A DNA stretch of 64,000 bases from Flaccisagitta enflata (taxonomy: Eukaryota; Chaetognatha; Sagittoidea; Aphragmophora), in contig OZ231127.1 of NCBI GenBank assembly GCA_965153355.1, forward strand, positions 67,022,001-67,086,000, given 5' to 3'. The notes below the pieces were generated by a model. It did no database searches. It saw nothing but the letters and a program-made list of their open reading frames with translations, and was not told the DNA's origin. The translations under genes and the position numbers were made by a program. Each line of letters starts with the position of its first letter. The stretch's first letter is position 1. Positions 25,001 to 35,461 of this stretch are shown here, one piece after another.

Positions 25001-27858
25001 TTCATAAAGCCAACAAGCATGGTCTTTTCACAGAGGAAACTCCAAGAAGAGTGCTTCAAACTAAGAATAAGAATCAAGTGAATCCTGTTCAGCAACTGGC
25101 TCTGCCTGCATCAGCTCCATCCCATCTTTTGCAAAACTTTCCAAACGCTCAAGATTCTGATGAGCCAACAAACCTCTCTATGAGACCTAACCAAGTTACT
25201 GAACCTGGGGAGAGGGAGTATAAGAATGATGAAGAACCTGGAGAGCGCATTAGAGGAAGAGAATCAGAGGATGCTTTCTGCTACTTGTGCAACAAAGAGT
25301 TTGCTGATAAGCAGTGGCTTCATTTTCACAATATCAATGTTCATCGCCTTATTCCTGGAGAGGGTCAAGCTGAGCAAGAGAAGAATGAGCTCAGTGCCAA
25401 TGGACCACCACCCTCAGATAATCCACAAGACATGACCTCACTCTCTCTGCAAGCCCTGATTTCAGCTAGTAACTTGGCTTCAGGCTTGCCAACTGGTGCG
25501 CCTCTTAAACACGGTGAACCAGTTACTTGCGAATTTTGCAAGAAAGACATGGTGAATGAGTTTTACTTGGAGTTGCATAAAATGAAAGTCCATGGTATTT
25601 TACCACATAACAAGTCTAGCAAAGAAAGGACTGTCTTAGCCCCACCCGTTTCCCCAATGGCCAGTCGAGATGATAGGGGTGTTAAAAATGAGCCTGATTA
25701 TGGAGCTCATGGACAGTCCTCGGAAAATCATGAGAGAGAAAAAGATCTGAAGAAGGAGAAAACTCCGGAACAAGCCTCTGGTAAACCATATCAACCTTCT
25801 GAATCTCTATTCCCAAGTGCTCAAGCATTTGAACAGGCACAAACGCAAAGAATGGCGCTTCTCATGAATGGTATCAATCCGGATACATACTGTGATCATT
25901 GCAACAAGGAGTTTAGCAGTATTCAGCTTTTGAAAACACACAAGCAAAGTGCCCACGGCATTCCAGTGGATGACAAGGATTTTCTACAGCCCCCTCATAA
26001 AGAAGGATTAGCAGAAAACCTGTCCATGGCTTTGGTGCCCACATCTGTTTCAGGCTCTCAGAGAGCCATGTCACTCCCACCATCTAGTGGTCTGCCTTTG
26101 TTGCCATCTCTACCTCCTTTATCACAAGGGTCGCCCGGTGCAAATTCCAAATTGGGGCCAAACAACACACCACTTAACTCGGTCAGAGTATTTTGCAACC
26201 TTTGTAATAAGGAGCTTTGCAACAAGTATTTTCTCAAAACACACATGCTGAATAAGCATGGAATAGTGACAGAAGATCCAAACATGGCGGTTCTTGCTGC
26301 CAAAATGCCGGGATTAGTTCCACCAACTCAAGCACCCAAAGCTGCTCAAGGAAAAGAAAGGGAAAAACCTAAAAACCTGGACTGGTTGTCATTTCCCGGT
26401 ATGCCTGGTGTCTCATCATTTTCTGGAGTTCCCACCTCACAAGGTGTTCCTACCTCTGAGGAACATCTTGGTTCTAGGGACGCTGGAGTGGAAGACGGGC
26501 CATCTGGAGAGGGCTTTGATAATGACGTGAATAATACTCGCTATTTCAACTATTTCCGAGAGGCATGTCAATTGTGTGATAGGCGCTTCAAATCAGCCAA
26601 GTGGCTCCAAAACCATCTTGTAAAAGATCACGGTCTACCTCCCGAACACTTCCTGCTGAATGCCGCGCTTGCTGCTGGTGCTATGAAGTCCCCGCAGGTA
26701 CCAGGCTTGCCTCCTGGTTTTCAGTTACCTTCAAATCTTTCCCAACTGGGGGTGCCATTGCCTTCATCAATGTCCCAGATGCTCCAGCCAGGGTTCTCAA
26801 ATGCGCACTCCAATGATGCCCCTAATACCGCTCTCAATCTTGTGAAAACATCAAGCAAGCCAGATCCCACATCACGTCTTAGTCCACCTCCCAACAGTCG
26901 GTCGCGATCACCATCTCCCATCAGTCACAATCCGGTTAATTTCAAAAGGTTCAATTGTGAGGCGTGTGGTGAGAGCTTTGAAGATTCCATGCGCCTCCAG
27001 ATTCACTTGATTCAAGATCATTGCGCGGATGTTCCATTAAACATGAAATCGAGCGCGCCACTACCACCACCACAAAATTTAGAAGAAAAGGTTCCATCAT
27101 CATCGCTACCGAGTCAAAGACCGGCCAAACGCAATTTTGGAAAAAGTTCCATAAACTATCTTGCCAAAAGACATGTCACTAAATCTAGCGTGTTTCTCAA
27201 CAAACGTCACGCAGCCAGAGCCGTTTCTGGTTCAGCCACGCTGGGCGTAACCACAAACGACAAACACTCCAACTGCCCCAACTGTAAAGGCAGGTTTCTC
27301 TCACATCAGTCTCTAGTCTATCACTTACAAAGAGTACACAACGTGAAAGCCACTCCCACGGTAATACGCGAAATTACCGGCAAGAAAGGTCCCAAATTCA
27401 GGTGCGGCAAATGTCAGCGGCGCTTCTTCTCCCCCAAATTGCGAAAAATGCATTTGAAATTGCTGCACAAAGAACCGGTCTCGGTAGCGCCCAAATCGAG
27501 GAAAAGAACCCTAAAGAGGTGCAACACTTCTTCAGAGGCCGCCGGAAATCCACGCAAGCGTCTACGCAACGACGACGACGCCGACAACGTATCTAGTCCA
27601 CACTCAAATCTCAATAATACCTCCAACGGCGAAATGGGGGATCCACCGACGGCGTTTGGAACCCCCGCCAAACTGTCCAATCAAGGATCGTTCATCATGC
27701 AACGATTCGTGCTAAAGGAATCCGAACATAGATCGTCATCGTCATCATCGGATCATCTTACCAACGCCAATTTCGTCACGGCCGTCGTCTATCTCCCAGT
27801 CAAACAGAAGGTGACAGAATCGGTCGTCACCACTTTTGAACTGTCCCCCTCTGAATAA
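10322..27858 (+). CDS. Multi-C2H2 zinc-finger protein, 3272 residues, five coding exons
   Basis: Spliced coding sequence: 10322-14264, 15063-15131, 19858-20046, 20855-20926 and 22313-27858, 9819 nt in total. Every junction is GT-AG and every intron is phase 1, so the frame stays open to TAA at 27,856. I chose the ATG at 10,322 because an in-frame TAG at 10,241 closes the frame upstream. The first half is low complexity (Gly/Ala, Asn, His, Ser and Gln runs, and one Asp/Glu/Lys cluster). The second half holds 12 single C2H2 fingers (C-x2-C-x12-H-x4-H) starting at residues 1712, 1871, 2053, 2306, 2414, 2497, 2618, 2719, 2843, 2973, 3079 and 3122. Fingers 2, 3, 4 and 8 share the motif FCNKY[FY]L. 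Basic clusters near residues 3030-3070 and 3150-3185 could be nuclear signals. The fingers are far apart, unlike TGEKP-linked arrays. I infer a nuclear transcriptional regulator. The motif reminds me of arthropod multi-finger proteins, but I cannot name an orthologue. Confidence 0.85.
14265..15062 (+). other. Intron 1 of the zinc-finger gene
   Basis: Donor GTGAGT, acceptor TTCCAG; phase 1. A nearer acceptor (TTGCAG at 14,982) would also enter the frame, but it meets a stop at 15,027. No donor before that stop restores phase 1, so direct splicing to 15,063 is preferred. The AT-rich open frame at 14,437-14,718 inside it has no support. Confidence 0.7.
15063..15131 (+). CDS. Zinc-finger gene, coding exon 2
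   Basis: 69 nt, 23 codons, flanked by CTTCCAG and GTGATT. Encodes a hydrophilic linker starting DSGNAQDSRPVDH and ending EPAEG across the junction. Phase 1 at both ends, so the exon can be skipped without a frameshift. Confidence 0.75.
15146..15212. repeat. (ATG)n microsatellite
   Basis: A trinucleotide ATG/GAT run of about 20 units, starting 15 bp after the exon 2 donor. Confidence 0.95.
15640..16040. repeat. 17-bp minisatellite in intron 2
   Basis: About 22 copies of a unit of the form TGTTTCTTTCTCTCGTC. The unit length is not a multiple of three, so open frames repeat every 17 residues (51 nt). These Arg/Lys/Glu or Phe/Leu/Ser frames are artefacts. Confidence 0.9.
16099..16354. mobile_element. 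Hairpin-headed repeat (family A) between two 47-bp direct repeats
   Basis: The element (16,141-16,302, plus strand) has the head AGTTGCGGACACACAACT, the CTATAAGAGGCTTTG block, five GTCC units, the motif CACGAGTCGAAAAGTGAG, the GCCCCTGCCCACCCG block, a distal CCGCAACT and the tail GGCCGTGTATCCGGCCTT. The sequence starting CCACATCGAGTTATTTATCG occurs on both sides (16,099-16,145 and 16,308-16,354) with one or two differences. It sits in intron 2 of the zinc-finger gene. Confidence 0.75.
16982..17070. repeat. ATGTATT tandem repeat, duplicated with its flank
   Basis: TATGTATTATG units occur in two clusters, each followed by AATGAGAGTACAGTTG. The second cluster runs directly into the small inverted-repeat element that starts at 17,072. 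Confidence 0.75.
17072..17160. mobile_element. Short MITE-like element
   Basis: Left end CAGTTGAACCCCGCTATAAT; right end, read on the other strand, CAGTTACATCCTATTATTAC. The left end is preceded by TA, as expected for Tc1/mariner/pogo-type insertion. The same end sequence marks the element at 36,732-36,902 and a lone inverted end near 19,792-19,830. Confidence 0.5.
18430..19115. mobile_element. Family B element with terminal inverted repeats and internal minisatellite
   Basis: Left end GGGCAGCGGCCCCGAAGGGG followed by CCGATGACCTATG. Right end CATAGGTCATGGCCCC followed by AGGGCAGCTGCC. Between them are about 25 degenerate copies of a 20-21 bp unit built on CCTCGAGGCTCAAATCCCAG. A conserved tail follows (GGGGCAACGGTACCGCTGAC, then CGCTTTTGCGAC to about 19,185), also found after the copy at 45.8-46.3 kb. 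Confidence 0.75.
19243..19490. repeat. CT then CTT/CCT microsatellite
   Basis: (CT)n to about 19,330, then CTT/CCT-rich triplets to 19,490. Lies in intron 2, about 370 bp before exon 3. Confidence 0.95.
19858..20046 (+). CDS. Zinc-finger gene, coding exon 3
   Basis: 189 nt between acceptor TTGTCAG and donor GTCAGT. Encodes Ser-rich sequence (GGISPSSSYSTSGGED) followed by a basic stretch around SRRKQSKPLRMIKKHK, a plausible nuclear localisation signal. Phase 1 at both ends. Confidence 0.8.
20047..20854 (+). other. Intron 3 of the zinc-finger gene
   Basis: Donor GTCAGT, acceptor TTTTCAG after a T-rich tract. Mostly occupied by a 16-bp minisatellite. Confidence 0.75.
20218..20622. repeat. 16-bp minisatellite
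   Basis: About 25 nearly identical copies of GAATGGATGATGAAAT, with a few variants (GTATGAAG, AAATAAAT). Long minus-strand frames reading His/Ile/Ser/Phe repeats are produced by the array. Confidence 0.95.
20855..20926 (+). CDS. Zinc-finger gene, coding exon 4
   Basis: 72 nt, acceptor TTTTCAG, donor GTGAGA. Encodes an acidic, hydrophilic segment with LLEPSSVDMEGTVLKNIRG. Phase 1 at both ends, so it is also skippable in frame. Confidence 0.78.
20927..22312 (+). other. Intron 4 of the zinc-finger gene
   Basis: Donor GTGAGA, acceptor TCTCCAG after a T-rich tract, phase 1. Almost filled by the GAT-rich array. Confidence 0.8.
21063..22125. repeat. GAT-rich minisatellite in intron 4, about 1 kb
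   Basis: Layered array: 18-bp units (GATGGGGATGACGGTGAT) at about 21,176-21,250, then 21-bp units (GATGATGATGATGTGGAG plus GCT) at about 21,440-21,770, then 15-bp units with GACGATAATGAG, then plain (GAT)n. It opens very long Asp/Glu/Val, Met/Arg and His/Ile frames on both strands. These are artefacts: the array lies between a good donor (20,927) and a good acceptor (22,312). Confidence 0.9.
22313..27858 (+). CDS. Zinc-finger gene, coding exon 5 with all 12 C2H2 fingers
   Basis: Encodes residues 1426-3272. The first cysteine codons of the fingers lie at 23173, 23650, 24196, 24955, 25279, 25528, 25891, 26194, 26566, 26956, 27274 and 27403. Linkers are Pro/Ser/Gln-rich and include an Ala run at about residues 2145-2165. 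Residues 2376-2382 (PTNLSMR) are a second match to the CtBP-binding consensus. Basic stretches KSRKRTLKR and RKRLR follow the last finger. Codon use and finger spacing are intact, with no frameshift. Stop TAA at 27,856-27,858. Confidence 0.92.
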
Positions 27859-29298
27859 CTCGAGATAAAAAGGTAGACATTGTGTACATGGGCTATCATC
27901 ATATTGAATTTTGAGCTCACTTGTTGTTAAACATCACTGGTCAATGTTTTTTCTCTCTAATCACATACTACAAAGTCTCTTTTGTGTAATTTTGCTTCAT
28001 GGGTGGATTCGATGGTTACATGTATGGTGTTAGGTGGATGACGAAAAAAAAGCTTGGATTACATCGCCTTTTTTTGTAAAAAAAATGAAATAGTCATGAG
28101 TAAAATTTTTCTGTATTGTACTATGAAAAAAAAGCCTCAGTGCTTGACATGAAAATGTAACAATTAAAACAAGATTACGTGCAATCCTCGAAGAAAAAAA
28201 AGCTGAGTGATACAGCAGCTGGTGAAAAATGTTGGGGCAAATTTGAATTTGCTACCAAAATCTCAGGATCTAATATCGGAAATGAATTAGGGTTGAGATT
28301 TTGTAGATCTCATCATTACTGCATTGTTTCATGGTAACGGCTTGTACGATCGCGCGTGTTTCAAAGCATCTGATACCAATTTGTTGTAAATGTATTGACT
28401 TTTTCAATGTATTACTACTTCTTATCACAAAACAGTTTGCAGAACGGGTAAAAAAATATTTTTAATTATCAACTAGCATTTTACTTGTGATCAGTGAATA
28501 TAGCTAAGGGATAGCCATGATGTATTACTCTTTCACACTTGGTGATGGCTAACTTTCAAGCTTGTTGACTCATCAAAACTTATATTGTGTAATCAAAACA
28601 AAAAATGCCAAGTTTGTTCATTGTTTTTATTTCTCTTTCATATTTTTTTTTAACAAATGATCGCCTTGAAGCATTAAGTGCCCTGAGATTGAGTACACCT
28701 CGAGCTCAAACCTCAATCACAAACGTTTGATTGTCTACCATGTAGGCTGTTGACAGTAACATTTTTTTTTAAACAAAACAATTCTGGTTGATATCAATAG
28801 TATATAACGATGCACTTGCAGAAAAAAGGACTATTTTTTTTCTCAAATTGTGAATCATATAGTTCTCTCTAACCTTGTCTTTCTCTGAGAAGCTCTCCTT
28901 CCCCAATGAGTCTCTCTTATTACATTATTACATGCCAATGCTCTCTCTTTCTCTCTTTGCTAGTTTTAATTCTATCTATGAACAACATGTCAACTTATGT
29001 CATGTAATGTTATGGACGACATGTCATGTTATTTCGAGGCTTCCTTCCATGGTGGATATGAATTGTATCACTTTTGGAGTCCATCCGCTGTGGAAGGTCA
29101 CCTCTTAACTAATATCTGGTGATATGAATTATAAAAGTGATAAGTTTAATCTTTCTCACAAAAAACCTCACGCACATGAGAACACACAAAAAAAAAACAC
29201 TTTATCCTCTTTTTGGACGAATTTCTACATAGTTTTAAACTGAAAAATAAAAGAAGAATTGTCTGCCTGAGCTGTTTGTTCATCGATTGATCAGCAAC

Positions 29299-29394
<96 letters not shown>

Positions 29395-31650
29395 ACTTCG
29401 CAAATTTATTGATTTCCGTTATAACACATTTTTAAAAAAATAATTGAGGTGTGCTCTTTCTTTAATACACATTTGGGAGATGCGCACATTTGCTACTCGG
29501 GGCGATCGCAAATTTTGGCTTGGATCCTCTTTCAATTGTCGTAATATATTGTTAAATTTCGACCACACATTGCACATTTTATAATCACCCTCAACCTCTC
29601 GTGTTTGTGTTTTACCGTCACATTACTTTAACGCAATCTGTCTTTATTCAGGGAATCTTCATGCACCAATAGATACAAAACAAGGTAACCACTATCATTA
29701 ATTATATATCATTCATTACTTTTTTACTTAAATAGATAAAAAGAAATTAAGTCTATGACCTTAAGTTCCTTATTCTTGTTCTTTTTCATCTATTGGTTGT
29801 TCAGTTTAAACCAATTTTTCATGTGAAAGAGTAACAATGCAGAGGTTGTATTTTTTTCCATATTGGTAATACTTAAAACTTTTTTGGGAATCTTTTATAG
29901 TTGTAAGGACCTTGATTTTTCTTATGTCTTTTTTTTTCTGCTTTTTTTTTCTGACGACGTAAAAAGCTATACGATTGGTTCTATGCTTAGCCCTTCCCTG
30001 ATTTCTACTGATTGATGAACCATTCAGTAGTTCATTTTCTTGAACTTGTTTCGATTTCGAACAAAAACAAACGAACAACATGAAAAAACAAAACAAAACA
30101 AAAGCTTGCTCTCATCGATAAGCACAATTGTTTATTACGGAGCTTCGTTGTGGCGACCATTGTGTCGTTTCAGTGACCCAGTAAAATAATCAATGCTTGG
30201 TTTATTTTTTACATCTTATCGTTCACATTTTTTGCACATGTCAATCTCTCTCTCTCTCTCTCTCTGCTGATTCAAAAAACAATCTATCATAGAGTAGCGA
30301 TAGTCATATACGAGAAGAAAAAGAAGTTTGTTTCTTGCCACTTATTTCATTTGTCTGTGCAAAGAGAATACAAATTTACTCCCGAAAAAAAAGAAAAAAA
30401 TAGGTATCAATCACAAATAAAAAGGGGGGAGTTTTTTTTTCAAAAAAAGAAATTTACATCAGTTCGGATTTGTGTATGCATGTTTTTTGGCAACTGCAAA
30501 AGAATATCGTTCGCTGTGTAATTCGTGCATTGTTGAAACGAGAACATTAGCGTCTCTCACGACCGCGATTTCATTTAAGGCTTGGAATTCTTGTTTTGTG
30601 AAAGTCATATTTAAAAACAAAAACAAACTGAATGTAGTGATTGTCCAGCTCCACTTGTCTTTCTTTAATTTATTGACGTTAATAGTAGAAATACCCCTCC
30701 TCCTCCTCCCCCCCCCCCAAAAAAATGCCAGAAGCATTTCGATACGGACGGAAGGAAAACATCGTTTTCAAATACTGATTTGGTTCACTGCCTAATTGCT
30801 ATTTTCCATCTACATTCAAGGGAAGTCGGTAGCTACATACAAGCTAAAAGAAGTGTGTGTGTATATATATAACTATTTTCGACGGATATCGTTGTTTATT
30901 ATCGTGATTATAATCGCGTTAATGTTGTGTTAATTATAGTTCAGCGTGATAGAATGAAACAGCTGGGCTGACACACATACACACTAAATTCGTCGAGTTA
31001 TAGTATATATATATGGAGAATATGTCGTCCGCGTTTATATCTTTTTATGTAGTATTATGAAAAAAAATCATTTTGTTTGTCGCAATCTTTGGTTTTGAAC
31101 GCACTTACGGTTCCCCCTGGCGAGCGTTTACGTTTTTTGAATTAACATATGAAATCTCATTCCATTTACATTATCCTTTTTTTTCATTCATGAATTCATT
31201 CTGAGGTCGCACTCTCTCATTTTTGCGCTGTTTTGCCATTTTTTACATCAAATGGTCACTTTTCTATCACTTCTCGTGTGCTCCTTCCCTTTTTCTTCGG
31301 CTAAGCTCTCATATTTTCCTCCCGTTTCTTTTAATATTCACGCCTTTGATTTTTTTTTTAATTATTGTAGACACATCGTCACTTGTTCAGTTTTTTTTTA
31401 TTTCTTGAGAACAAAAAAGAATACTTATTCATTTTTTCGCAAAGTAAGTCTGAGTAGATTTTAGTTACAACTACATTTTTCCCAACCCCTTCCCTTACCT
31501 CCCTCCCCTTTTTTTTAGATTGAAGGATATTATTGACAAATATAGAAACACTTTGTTGTTAAATTATGGCACTAGCTGAACTAATGTGATTTTTCCTACG
31601 GATGTATAGTTCCAGCCGGTGTCATGTCTTTTTATGATGGAATAAATCAC
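27859..31650 (+). other. Downstream region, probable long 3' UTR
   Basis: AT-rich and free of the hairpin-headed and family B repeats that crowd the other intergenic DNA, which fits transcribed 3' UTR. Candidate poly(A) signals AATAAA lie at 29,246, 30,416, 31,641 and 32,638. I cannot tell which is used. Contains a (CT)n array and a TGTATATA word near 30,863 (a Pumilio-type motif, weak). Confidence 0.4.
29299..29391. repeat. (CT)n microsatellite
   Basis: About 46 pure CT units downstream of the zinc-finger gene. Confidence 0.98.
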
Positions 31651-31674
31651 CTTATGCTTGTAGATGTATTTTTG

Positions 31675-32520
<846 letters not shown>

Positions 32521-32521
32521 C

Positions 32522-32524
<3 letters not shown>

Positions 32525-32605
<81 letters not shown>
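32525..32605. repeat. (CT)n microsatellite
   Basis: About 40 pure CT units. Confidence 0.98.
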
Positions 32606-32607
<2 letters not shown>

Positions 32608-33277
32608 CGCTATACAGAAGCTATCATACATTTATCAAATAAATCCCATTGTATGTGAAGCGGGCGCTACTGTGGCACACGCTTCTCTCCTCCTCCACAG
32701 ACATAATAATTTTTTTTTCTCTCGGAAATTCTGTTTTTTTTTCCTTTTTCTGTTAATTCTGTTTTTTTGTGTTTATTTTCATTTCACAATCCAGTAGCCA
32801 TTTATTAGGGACAAGAGTGAGCTTTTTTGACTCACGCAATACAAGATTGCAAGATCCGAAAACATTTCTCTCATCTGTACTACATCATTACTACTATCAT
32901 TGCCCAATAAAACAGAAACAATTGTTGAACCCGTTTTTCCTCTCCTCCCTTTTTATTTCTCAAAACCGAAGAAGTAAACGATTGTATAAATCGTGAACCT
33001 TCCACAGACAGAGTTCTCTCTTTTTTATTACAATACAACTCGAAAACCAATTGACTTGGTTTTTCATAACTAAATCCGAAATCACACAACGAAAAAAAAA
33101 CAAGCCAAATGGTAGTTACAACAAAACCTGGAGAGTTCTGCAACTGACAAGAGCTGTGCTGTATAGCATGTGTACTGACTGAATTTGAATGAAATTCGGT
33201 CGTTTTCTCGATCACGCATTAATAAATAAATTAGTGTCACTCTTACATGAAATTCTTTTTTCTATCTTTTCAATTTC
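32606..33277. other. AT-rich intergenic sequence
   Basis: AATAAA at 32,638 could end a long zinc-finger transcript. No exon recognised. Confidence 0.3.
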
Positions 33278-33895
33278 ATAGCGTATAACTATGGCAAAAA
33301 AAAAAGCGAACAACTTGTTTGTCAATGTTTCACATCCAAGTAATGAGAAAAACATAGCAAAATCCATGACCATTTTAAAGATCTGCGAAAGATCTTTCAA
33401 GTGAGACCTTGCTGGATGTTCTAGCTCTGTCCGTTTAGAAATGGCATAAGAATGAAGACAGGTGGTCAAGAATTTGGAAATTCATTACACCATTTTCATG
33501 GGTTATCTTTATCCTAACATAAAAATTGAACGCATTGAGTTATTAATTCGTTCTTGGCGCCATTTTAAAGAAAATTTGAAGCTCTTTAATTTGCTCATGG
33601 ATAACGAGTAGCTACGATAATCCTGAGCTGCATAATGGACAAAAACAGAAAGACTAAAATTCGTCATTGAAAAAGAATTGAAATAAGCACTTTTTTCAAT
33701 CAGCGATTTTTTTCTTCAAACCATTGCCATTTCTAAACGAATAAAGCTACAATGACCAGCAACGTCGCGTTTGGAAGATTTTTTGCAGAGCTTTAAAACG
33801 GTCATGGATTTTCTATGGTTCAGGCCCATAGTTAAGCAGAAACTAGCAAAATAAAGTGTTCGCTTTTTTTCTTTGCCATAGTTATGTGGCTCTTT
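33278..33895. mobile_element. Fold-back element C3, degenerate, about 0.6 kb
   Basis: ATAACTATGGCAAAAAAA and AAGCGAAC on the left face GTTCGCTTTTTTTCTTTGCC and ATAGTTAT on the right. AAAATCCATGACC faces GGTCATGGATTTT, and CGTTTAGAAATGGC faces GCCATTTCTAAACG. Symmetry centre near 33,590. No coding content. Confidence 0.65.
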
Positions 33896-34470
33896 TGCGC
33901 GAGCTTGGAATTCTGAGTTTTTGAGTCGTACCAAAGTGGTTTGATCCTTAGTTAAACCGTGAAGCTAGCGAGCAAGAATTTGGAAAACTGAGGGATAGGT
34001 TTGGTTTAGAATTTGTCCAGATTCCAGAAATTAGATCACATGATGATAGTCGTAGTGATTGTGGGTCAATCGTATTGATACTTTTGACGCTCGGTGACGC
34101 TTGGAAAATAACTTAACTATTGATTCATCCGTTGTGTAGCAGAGGCTTTCCTTTACAAGACAAAAGGAATACTGTATAATCTAGCTATTTAGTTTCAACT
34201 ATTAAGAAAGTTTCAAATGTTTTTGGCCGTATATGACACACTGAAAGTAAATCAGGAAGAGTTTACCCGGAGGACAAAGTTACCAATCGCTTGAACATTT
34301 TTGCTTCGATCCATGATTATGTTATTATCTGAAAAATTAGATATGCATACATATGTAAGGAAACCAATCTGTTGCTGTCAAATGACTGAAATGCAAAAAA
34401 ACGACGGTAACTTGCTTTTGATGTGACAAAACAGTAAGAAAAATGATAACAATCATTTCAGCAACTGCTC
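33896..34470. other. Intergenic sequence
   Basis: No gene or clear repeat recognised. Confidence 0.3.
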
Positions 34471-34611
34471 ATTGAAAATTTTAAATTTGCATTGGAAATC
34501 AAAAAATCAACAAATTAAGAACATAGCGCGCTCAGTTAATGAGTTAGGAATCGCGCTATGTTCTTGTTTTGTTGGTATTTTGATTTTCTATGCAAATTTA
34601 AAATTTTCAAT
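34471..34611. repeat. Short palindrome C4, about 140 bp
   Basis: ATTGAAAATTTTAAATTTGC, then AGAACATAGCGCG, mirrored exactly around 34,541 by CGCGCTATGTTCT and GCAAATTTAAAATTTTCAAT. Probably an internal part or solo copy of a fold-back repeat. Confidence 0.8.
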
Positions 34612-35329
34612 GGACCATGGTACATTGACAAAGCAAGTTTTTTATTCTATTTCGCTTGTTTTTTCAGCTGTAAAACAAAGGATTTGAGATTAATACTGCC
34701 ATATGCAAGTTATTTTATGCAAAGTATGTATGTTGACAGTTTGATTGAAAACATCAAAGCAAAATTTTTCATCAAATTCCATTTTATAAGATTCATGATT
34801 CATCTAGCTCGGGTAGCAAATTTGATGATAGTTTTCAGTGCGTCATATGTAGTTTTCTAGCAATTGGCATAGTTATGCCCCTTCATCATTATCTCGCTGA
34901 AAAGAAATTAGGCTCGTTACAATGCACCTTGAGAGCTCTTAAGTCTTACGAAAAGGCGTATTAGTCGGATGTCTCATTGCGGGACTGACTTCGGAAGACG
35001 GTTTAGGTTTAGCACTGTACACTAGCAACAAGCGGTAAATGTTTTGTGCGAGTATTGTTTGTTTGGCTGATGCCATGGAGTGTATGTGTGACAGCCTTAT
35101 GGTGCTCCCTAGTAACCACTAAACTAGCCATTTTCTTATACAACGTACTTTGGGAAAGTTGTGGCGGATTTCATTATAAGCAACATTCCCTTAATGCTTG
35201 CCCCCGTCATCTCAAGTCTAGACTGCATCTGCTGAAGTCACACGAATTTACATTTCTGCGAATTTCTAGACGCGATATGTATTGATAGAGGTATAAGATT
35301 GCAATTGGACATTTTTTTGACGAAACGGA
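34612..35329. other. Region 3' of the crustin-like gene
   Basis: Expected to hold the 3' UTR of the minus-strand gene. The nearest AATAAA on that strand that I noticed is near 34,640. A phrase near 35,203 resembles one near 4152. Confidence 0.3.
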
Positions 35330-35461
35330 TCAAACAGCTTTCAAGCAGACATTTTGTTGGCATTCTCCGAGGATGTAATCGCAGCATTTTTCGTTGGAAC
35401 CGCAGTCTTCATCAACTTGACATTCGGTCTTGCATGATTCGAACAAATACCTCGTATCCTC
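35330..35461 (-). CDS. Crustin-like gene, exon 5 (rest of WAP 2 and stop)
   Basis: Acceptor AATTCACAG after a long C/T tract. 43 codons and TGA at 35,332-35,330. Encodes SCKTECQVDEDCGSNEKCC then GECQQNVCLKAV, an excellent WAP match (C-x3-C-x5-C-x5-CC-x6-C-x4-C, with DC and KCC). The protein ends four residues after the last cysteine. Confidence 0.88.
   Translation of the reverse strand, partial: EDTRYLFESCKTECQVDEDCGSNEKCCDYILGECQQNVCLKAV

Noticed and set aside
29650-29684. Mini-exon bounded by TTATTCAG and GTAACC downstream of the zinc-finger stop
   Set aside because: Only about 33 nt, with no frame to join and no partner exon; such acceptor/donor pairs are frequent by chance.
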